DNA of 35,101 nt, from assembly GCA_900545405.1 (NCBI GenBank), contig UQYT01000023.1:1-35101 (forward strand). Reading direction: 5' to 3'. Below, in pieces: positions 31,920-35,101 of the stretch (within the stretch, counting starts at the first letter, position 1; each line of letters opens with the position of its first letter). The stretch is from an uncultured Eubacteriales bacterium (GTDB lineage: Bacteria; Bacillota; Clostridia; Oscillospirales; Oscillospiraceae). The translations under genes were made by a program, and so were the position numbers. The notes under the pieces are model-generated. The model was not told where the DNA came from and searched no databases. It saw only the letters and a program-made list of their open reading frames with translations.

Positions 31920-31961
31920 AGAGGCGGACGCACCTTGAAGGTGCGTCCGCCTCTGTCTTTC
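31920..31961 (+). terminator. Terminator after ybaK
   Basis: 15-bp perfect stem (31920-31934 with 31940-31954), loop TTGAA, then GTCTTTCT. Confidence 0.88.
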
Positions 31962-32020
31962 TGCCCAGGTCTAAGCGGACTTGCCCCCTCATAGCATGTA
32001 CAGTGGAAGGAGGCAAACGG

Positions 32021-32491
32021 ATGCTTTTAATAGCCGGCAGGCGGATAACCAGCCCGGACGACGAGGACATCATCGCCGTGTTCGGCCTGTCATATGAGCA
32101 GGACAGGAACGTGGCCGACATCATCGACTGGTGCCTTGAGGACCACAACTATCATTACTTCGGCGGCCCCGCGGCCTTCCGCTCATACGTCATGGGCAGC
32201 GTCACCACAGGCGGCCACCTGAAAATACTCTGCACACACAGCCGCTATCACAGCGCCTACACCATAACCATGTCCGGCAGCCGGAGCGAGGACGCAAAAA
32301 GGGCGAACGCAAAGGCCGGGCTGCACGGCACCCCGAGCGGCTATACATGGCACCATGCCGAGAACATAGGGCACAGCGGCAGCAGCTATCGCTGCAAAAT
32401 GTACCTCATCAAGACGACCTACCATAACAGCAACCCCCACAGCGGCGGCGTGGCCGAGTATGAGCGCTATACCGGCAAGACCTATACATGA
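32021..32491 (+). CDS. WHH-motif nuclease of the HNH/EndoVII superfamily (toxin-like)
   Basis: 156 residues, start ATG at 32021 with AAGGAGG 7 bases upstream. The C-terminal half reads GTPSGYTWHHAENIGH (about 103-118) and later YHNSNPHSGGVAEY (134-147). This is the Gly-Tyr-Thr-Trp-His-His ... His-x-Gly-Gly signature of WHH nucleases, usually found as C-terminal warheads of polymorphic toxins. H111, H112 and H140 are the likely metal/catalytic residues. Here the nuclease stands alone after a 100-residue N-terminal part without signal peptide or known domain. It is first in a small accessory locus with DUF2589-like genes. DNA or RNA target is unknown. Confidence 0.75.
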   Translation: MLLIAGRRITSPDDEDIIAVFGLSYEQDRNVADIIDWCLEDHNYHYFGGPAAFRSYVMGSVTTGGHLKILCTHSRYHSAYTITMSGSRSEDAKRANAKAGLHGTPSGYTWHHAENIGHSGSSYRCKMYLIKTTYHNSNPHSGGVAEYERYTGKTYT

Positions 32492-32503
32492 GGCAAAGAA
32501 AGG

Positions 32504-32725
32504 ATGATGTCTGTGAACTGGAGCGAATTTGCTATGAGGCAGCCCTTCCTCACCGACCTGGGCGAGGGGAGCTCCGCCGCCGCGGGCGGGCCGGGGCGCT
32601 ACGCGGTCTGGTCGCCGATGACCGCCGGGGACGGCAACTGCGTCGTGGACGTGGGCGACGACCTCGGGGCGCTGCTTGAAAAGTACCATCTGAGCGCCGA
32701 GCGGCTCTGCGTGCTCGAGTGTTAG
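32504..32725 (+). CDS. Small protein of unknown function (candidate immunity or accessory protein)
   Basis: Up to 73 residues. Its start is ambiguous: ATG at 32504 and 32507 sit almost on the AAAGG box, while GTG at 32513 is 9 bases from it and would give MNWSEFAMRQPFL and 70 residues. No signal peptide or membrane helix. Composition is acidic with a Gly/Ala-rich patch (GEGSSAAAGGPG). It does not match a family I recognise. It lies 13 bases after the nuclease gene and 11 before the first DUF2589-like gene, so an immunity or structural role is possible but unproven. Confidence 0.6.
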   Translation: MMSVNWSEFAMRQPFLTDLGEGSSAAAGGPGRYAVWSPMTAGDGNCVVDVGDDLGALLEKYHLSAERLCVLEC

Positions 32726-32735
32726 GGGGCGCGGC

Positions 32736-33109
32736 ATGGACACAAAGGAGCTCATCTCCGCCGTGGGCGGCGCGATGCAGGAGGCCTATGAGCTGCTGGA
32801 GCGCCGCAGCCTGGACGGCTGCATCGCCGCCTGCTTCGACGCCGAGGAGCGCGGCGGCGAGACGGCTACGTCCCGCGCACCATAACCGTCAGCTACCCCA
32901 CGCCCAACGGCGAGACGCTGATACGCTCGCCCCTGGCCGCGCTGATGAGCCACGGGGTCATGAACATGGAGTATGTAAAAGTCACGCTGCCCCTGCCTGA
33001 GAACGAGGCCGGAGGCGGCGGCGAGATGGAGCTGCACTTCCGGCTGCGCGAGCCCTCGGAGGGCATGGCCCGCATCGAGACCGAGCTCAACCGGCGCTCC
33101 GCGCTCTAG
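32736..33109 (+). pseudogene. DUF2589-like protein (short form), frameshifted
   Basis: Starts MDTKELISAVGGAMQEAYELLERRSLDGCIAACFDAEERGG in the frame of 32736. At about 32868-32872 (GGCGAGACGGC) the homologous reading continues in another frame as DGYVPRTITVSYPTPNGETLIRSPLAALMSHGVMNMEYVKVTLPLP to a TAG at 33107. The first frame stops soon after, at ...TSRAP. A one-base loss or two-base gain at GAGAC explains it. The restored product has the DUF2589-like layout of N-terminal helix then beta-rich domain. It could be a real mutation or a sequencing error. Confidence 0.65.
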
Positions 33110-33127
33110 CATTGAAAGGAGGATCAT

Positions 33128-33708
33128 ATGGCTATAACCGACGACTTCACCGGCCTGCCCATAGGGTTGCTCATCTGCCAGCCCATCATAGAGGTGGCCA
33201 AGGGCCAGGCGGAGCTCTGCAACGTCTACCTCGACCAGCTCTTCCGCCTCGCCTTCAAGACGATGCCCGACCTCACGAAGGACGAGGCCGTGGAGGCGCG
33301 GACGATAAAGTTCAAGCTCAACCGCACGGTGGTGGACGCCGCGAGCGGCGCGACCAAGCCCGTCACCGTGGAGGTGGAGGCCCCGCTGCTCGCCCTGGTG
33401 CCCATCCCGGCCTTCACCATGGAGGAGGCGACGGTGAACTTCACCATGGAGGTCAAGGACTCCACCGCCGACAAGATAACGGATGCGAGCGAGGGCACCA
33501 TGGCGTCCAGCCTCAGCATCTGGGGCTTCTCCAGCACCATCTCCGGCAAGGTCACGACCAGCCGGGAGACACGCGCTCGAGCGACAAGTCGGCCAAGTAC
33601 GACATCTACGCCCGCGCCGCCCAGCAGCCCGCCGCCGAGGGCATGGCAAAGCTCAGCAGCATCTTCGCCTCCGTCATCGAGCCGATAACCACGGGCTCCG
33701 GCACATAA
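33128..33708 (+). pseudogene. DUF2589-domain protein (long form), frameshifted near the C-terminus
   Basis: Starts MAITDDFTGLPIGLLICQPIIEVAKGQAELCNVYLDQ after an AAAGGAGG ribosome binding site. It shows the DUF2589 core APLLALVPIPAFTMEEATVNFTMEVKDS. At about 33566-33572 (CGGGAGACACG) the frame breaks. The family-like end (TRSSDKSAKYDIYARAAQQPAAEGMAKLSSIFASVIEPI) follows in another frame to the TAA at 33706. Loss of one A from GAGAACACG would explain it and would restore a Glu-Asn-Thr-Arg-Ser junction. DUF2589 has no established function. Followed by a bidirectional terminator. Confidence 0.7.
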
Positions 33709-33710
33709 AA

Positions 33711-33742
33711 AAAGGGACGCGCCATAGAGGGCGCGTCCCTTT
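33711..33742. terminator. Bidirectional terminator between the DUF2589 gene and thiT
   Basis: 10-bp perfect stem GGGACGCGCC (33714-33723) with its complement at 33730-33739, flanked by an A-run on the left and TTT on the right. It lies between convergent genes. Confidence 0.85.
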
Positions 33743-33746
33743 GCGT

Positions 33747-34301
33747 TCAGGCCCTGATGTCCCGGGCCTGGAGGTACTTGTCCAGCGGCTTGTAGAGCAC
33801 GCCGAAGATGACGAGGCAGATGACGGTGTCGATGAGCATGTAGCTGCCGTTGTAGATGAGCGAGTACGTCGCGGGCGAGGCCCAGACGACGCCGAAGAGC
33901 ACGGTCGGCATGGTTATGGCGTAGATGGTGACACCGGAGATGTAGTGCACGACAAAGCGCACGAAGCAGCCGAGCAGGATGCCCACGTATATGCCCTTGC
34001 CCTTGCCGCGGAAGAGGCCCGCGAGGCCCAGCGGCGTGAAGGCCACGAGGTAGTCGAGCAGCAGGCTCTGCCAGCCCCAGGCGACGGCGCCGTCGATGAG
34101 CATCTGCAGCAGGCCGAAGAGGAAGCCCTCCAGCAGTCCCCAGCCCACGCCCCAGCGCAGGGCAAAGATGAAGATCGGTATCATCGCGAGGTCTACGGAG
34201 CCGCCGTTCGGCAGCGTGAAGAGCTTGAGCGCGTTGAACACCAGCGCCAGCGCCAGCAGCACCGCGCCCTCAGCCATGGCACGAAGTTTCCTGTTTCTCA
34301 T
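33747..34301 (-). CDS. thiT: Thiamine ECF transporter S-component ThiT
   Basis: A 184-residue membrane protein with six helices. Marks: GGSVDLAMIPIFIFALRWGVGWGLLEGFLFGLLQMLIDG (ThiT signature with the Trp-rich helix), FVRFVVHYISGVTIYA (conserved His/Tyr region for thiamine binding). It binds thiamine and works with a shared ECF module. The start at 34301 has AAAGGAGAAAGG upstream. An in-frame ATG 45 bases earlier lies within the terminator region of the riboswitch and is rejected. Controlled by a TPP riboswitch, which confirms the substrate. Confidence 0.95.
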   Translation of the reverse strand: MRNRKLRAMAEGAVLLALALVFNALKLFTLPNGGSVDLAMIPIFIFALRWGVGWGLLEGFLFGLLQMLIDGAVAWGWQSLLLDYLVAFTPLGLAGLFRGKGKGIYVGILLGCFVRFVVHYISGVTIYAITMPTVLFGVVWASPATYSLIYNGSYMLIDTVICLVIFGVLYKPLDKYLQARDIRA

Positions 34302-34340
34302 TTTCCTTTCTCCTTTCGCCTTCTCCCGGCGCAAAAGAAA

Positions 34341-34458
34341 ACGCACCGGGGAAAACCCGATGCGTAAAGAAGTTCCCTACGTCGGCATTACCCGCATCAG
34401 GTTCAAGGGTCCGGACCTCACTTGGTCCCATCTCAGCCGGGAAAACCCAGCGCCCCTA
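34341..34458 (-). promoter_or_regulatory. TPP riboswitch with terminator platform, upstream of thiT
   Basis: On the minus strand the THI-box motifs CTGAGA, ACCCTTGAACCTGAT, CGGGTAATGC and CGTAGGGA occur in order within 34372-34458. A rho-independent terminator follows (arms 34356-34365 and 34341-34350, one G-U), then TTTTCTTTT. TPP binding should switch off thiT. Confidence 0.97.
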
Positions 34459-34475
34459 TGTGAAATTGCACTCCA

Positions 34476-34504
34476 ATCATAAACCGTGCCCGGCCGGATG
34501 TCAA
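34476..34504 (-). promoter_or_regulatory. Promoter of the TPP riboswitch-thiT unit
   Basis: -35 TTGACA (34499-34504), 17-base spacer, -10 TATGAT (34476-34481) on the minus strand. Confidence 0.88.
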
Positions 34505-34528
34505 GCTCCCTGTCAGAACCATAAGGAC

Positions 34529-34557
34529 AAAAAAAGAAGCAAGCCGCAGCTTGCTTC
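34529..34557 (-). terminator. Terminator of the 5S rRNA/tRNA cluster
   Basis: Directly after tRNA-Ile2 on the minus strand: 9-bp stem (34536-34544 with 34549-34557), loop of 4, then seven T. Confidence 0.92.
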
Positions 34558-34559
34558 GA

Positions 34560-34636
34560 TGGTGGGCCTTCAGGGACTCGAACCCCGGACCGACCGGTTA
34601 TGAGCCGGTTGCTCTAACCAACTGAGCTAAAGGCCC
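34560..34636 (-). tRNA. tRNA-Ile2 (CAU, probable lysidine-modified)
   Basis: 77 bases with CCA encoded. Acceptor GGGCCTT/AAGGCCC, D-arm TAGCTCAGTTGGTTAGAGCA, anticodon loop CTCATAA (CAT), T-arm GGTTCGAGTCC. The body follows the B. subtilis Ile2 tRNA (discriminator A, CTCATAACC) and not the elongator Met tRNA, so the anticodon is probably modified by TilS to read AUA. Elongator Met remains the alternative. Confidence 0.85.
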
Positions 34637-34643
34637 GTATTTG

Positions 34644-34676
34644 AAAGAGCCGCCACCGGGTGAGTGGCGGCTCTTT
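34644..34676 (-). terminator. Hairpin between tRNA-Asn and tRNA-Ile2
   Basis: 13-bp perfect stem AAAGAGCCGCCAC (34644-34656) with its complement at 34664-34676. On the minus strand it follows tRNA-Asn, with TTT at the 3' side. It is probably an internal terminator or processing site. Confidence 0.65.
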
Positions 34677-34752
<76 letters not shown>

Positions 34753-34760
34753 AAAGTACT

Positions 34761-34780
34761 CGGGCCCCATAAGGGGCCCG
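34761..34780 (-). other. Hairpin between 5S rRNA and tRNA-Asn
   Basis: Perfect 8-bp palindrome CGGGCCCC/GGGGCCCG with a 4-base loop just after the 5S 3' end. It has no T-tract, so it is more likely a processing structure than a terminator. Confidence 0.5.
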
Positions 34781-34782
34781 GT

Positions 34783-34898
<116 letters not shown>

Positions 34899-34918
34899 TG
34901 CACTATTTACTTTTGCCC

Positions 34919-34940
34919 GGCTCCCACCGACGTGGGAGCC
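34919..34940 (-). other. Hairpin between tRNA-Glu and 5S rRNA
   Basis: 9-bp perfect stem GGCTCCCAC/GTGGGAGCC with a 4-base loop and no T-tract. It lies between two stable RNAs and is a likely processing site. Confidence 0.45.
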
Positions 34941-34945
34941 AAGGC

Positions 34946-35020
34946 TGGTGACCCGAGGGAGAGTCGAACTCCCGTTTGGGGCGTGAGAGGCCCCCGTCTT
35001 GACCACTTGACCATCGGGCC
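34946..35020 (-). tRNA. tRNA-Glu (CUC), CCA encoded
   Basis: 75 bases. Acceptor GGCCCGA/TCGGGTC, anticodon loop CTCTCAC (CTC), T-arm GAGTTCGACTC, discriminator A and CCA encoded. Confidence 0.93.
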
Positions 35021-35024
35021 GTTT

Positions 35025-35100
35025 TGGTACACCATCAGGGACTCGAACCCTGGACACCCTGATTAAGAGTCAGGTGCTCTACCAGCTGAGCTAATGGTGC
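35025..35100 (-). tRNA. tRNA-Lys (CUU), CCA encoded
   Basis: 76 bases. Acceptor GCACCAT/ATGGTGT (one wobble), D-arm TAGCTCAGCTGGTAGAGCA, anticodon loop CTCTTAA (CTT), T-arm GGTTCGAGTCC, discriminator A and CCA encoded. It ends one base before the right edge. Confidence 0.95.
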
Positions 35101-35101
35101 A

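Noticed and set aside
32736..33708. Programmed ribosomal frameshifting in the DUF2589-like genes
   Set aside because: No slippery heptamer and no clear downstream pseudoknot at either site; base loss or sequence error is simpler.
34560..34636. Elongator tRNA-Met call for the CAT tRNA
   Set aside because: The body matches the Ile2 type (CTCATAACC, discriminator A, D-arm) better than elongator Met; kept only as an alternative.

Overview
The window looks like chromosome from an anaerobic, GC-rich Firmicute of the class Clostridia, probably an Oscillospiraceae-type gut bacterium. The basis is GC-rich coding sequence with AT-rich intergenic stretches, strong AGGAGG-type ribosome binding sites, a YesM/YesN-type two-component system, queT/thiT ECF S-components, PyrR attenuation and a THI-box riboswitch. 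The species cannot be named from this sequence alone. No phage, insertion sequence or CRISPR array was seen.

Left block (1-8185, all minus strand). This is a galactose/glucose-type ABC importer (mglB, mglA, partial mglC) preceded by an overlapping operon of AraC-type response regulator, YesM-type sensor kinase and a second sugar-binding lipoprotein. The MglB-like protein is a circular permutation of the classical galactose-binding protein: the segment normally at the N-terminus of the mature protein lies at its C-terminus, and the ligand residues are kept. The permease carries an unusual charged N-terminal extension of about 220 residues.

Central block (8325-23097). A LysR regulator is divergent from a ten-gene plus-strand cluster: class III CoA-transferase, EtfB, EtfA, 2-enoate-reductase-like Fe-S flavoenzyme, second CoA-transferase, acyl-CoA dehydrogenase, DASS transporter, SSS transporter, acyl-CoA ligase and third CoA-transferase. 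It reads as a complete uptake, CoA-activation and redox pathway for an unknown carboxylate. It resembles the cai (carnitine) and bai (bile acid) logic but matches neither. Two of its redox enzymes have unusual active-site motifs. It is the best candidate here for an undescribed metabolic system.

Right block (23149-35101). This is mostly housekeeping: queH-queT (queuosine salvage), a dCMP-deaminase-like protein, a flavodoxin-like protein, rpsF-ssb-rpsR, pyrR-uraA with a PyrR attenuator, a lone PepSY protein, DegV, tRNA-Ser, a GNAT acetyltransferase with a YbaK-type deacylase, and thiT under a TPP riboswitch. The right edge is a minus-strand stable-RNA cluster (tRNA-Lys, tRNA-Glu, 5S rRNA, tRNA-Asn, tRNA-Ile2). 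Between ybaK and thiT lies a small accessory locus: a WHH-motif HNH/EndoVII-type nuclease, an unknown small protein and two DUF2589-like genes. Both DUF2589 genes are interrupted by frameshifts at the same GAGAC pentamer.
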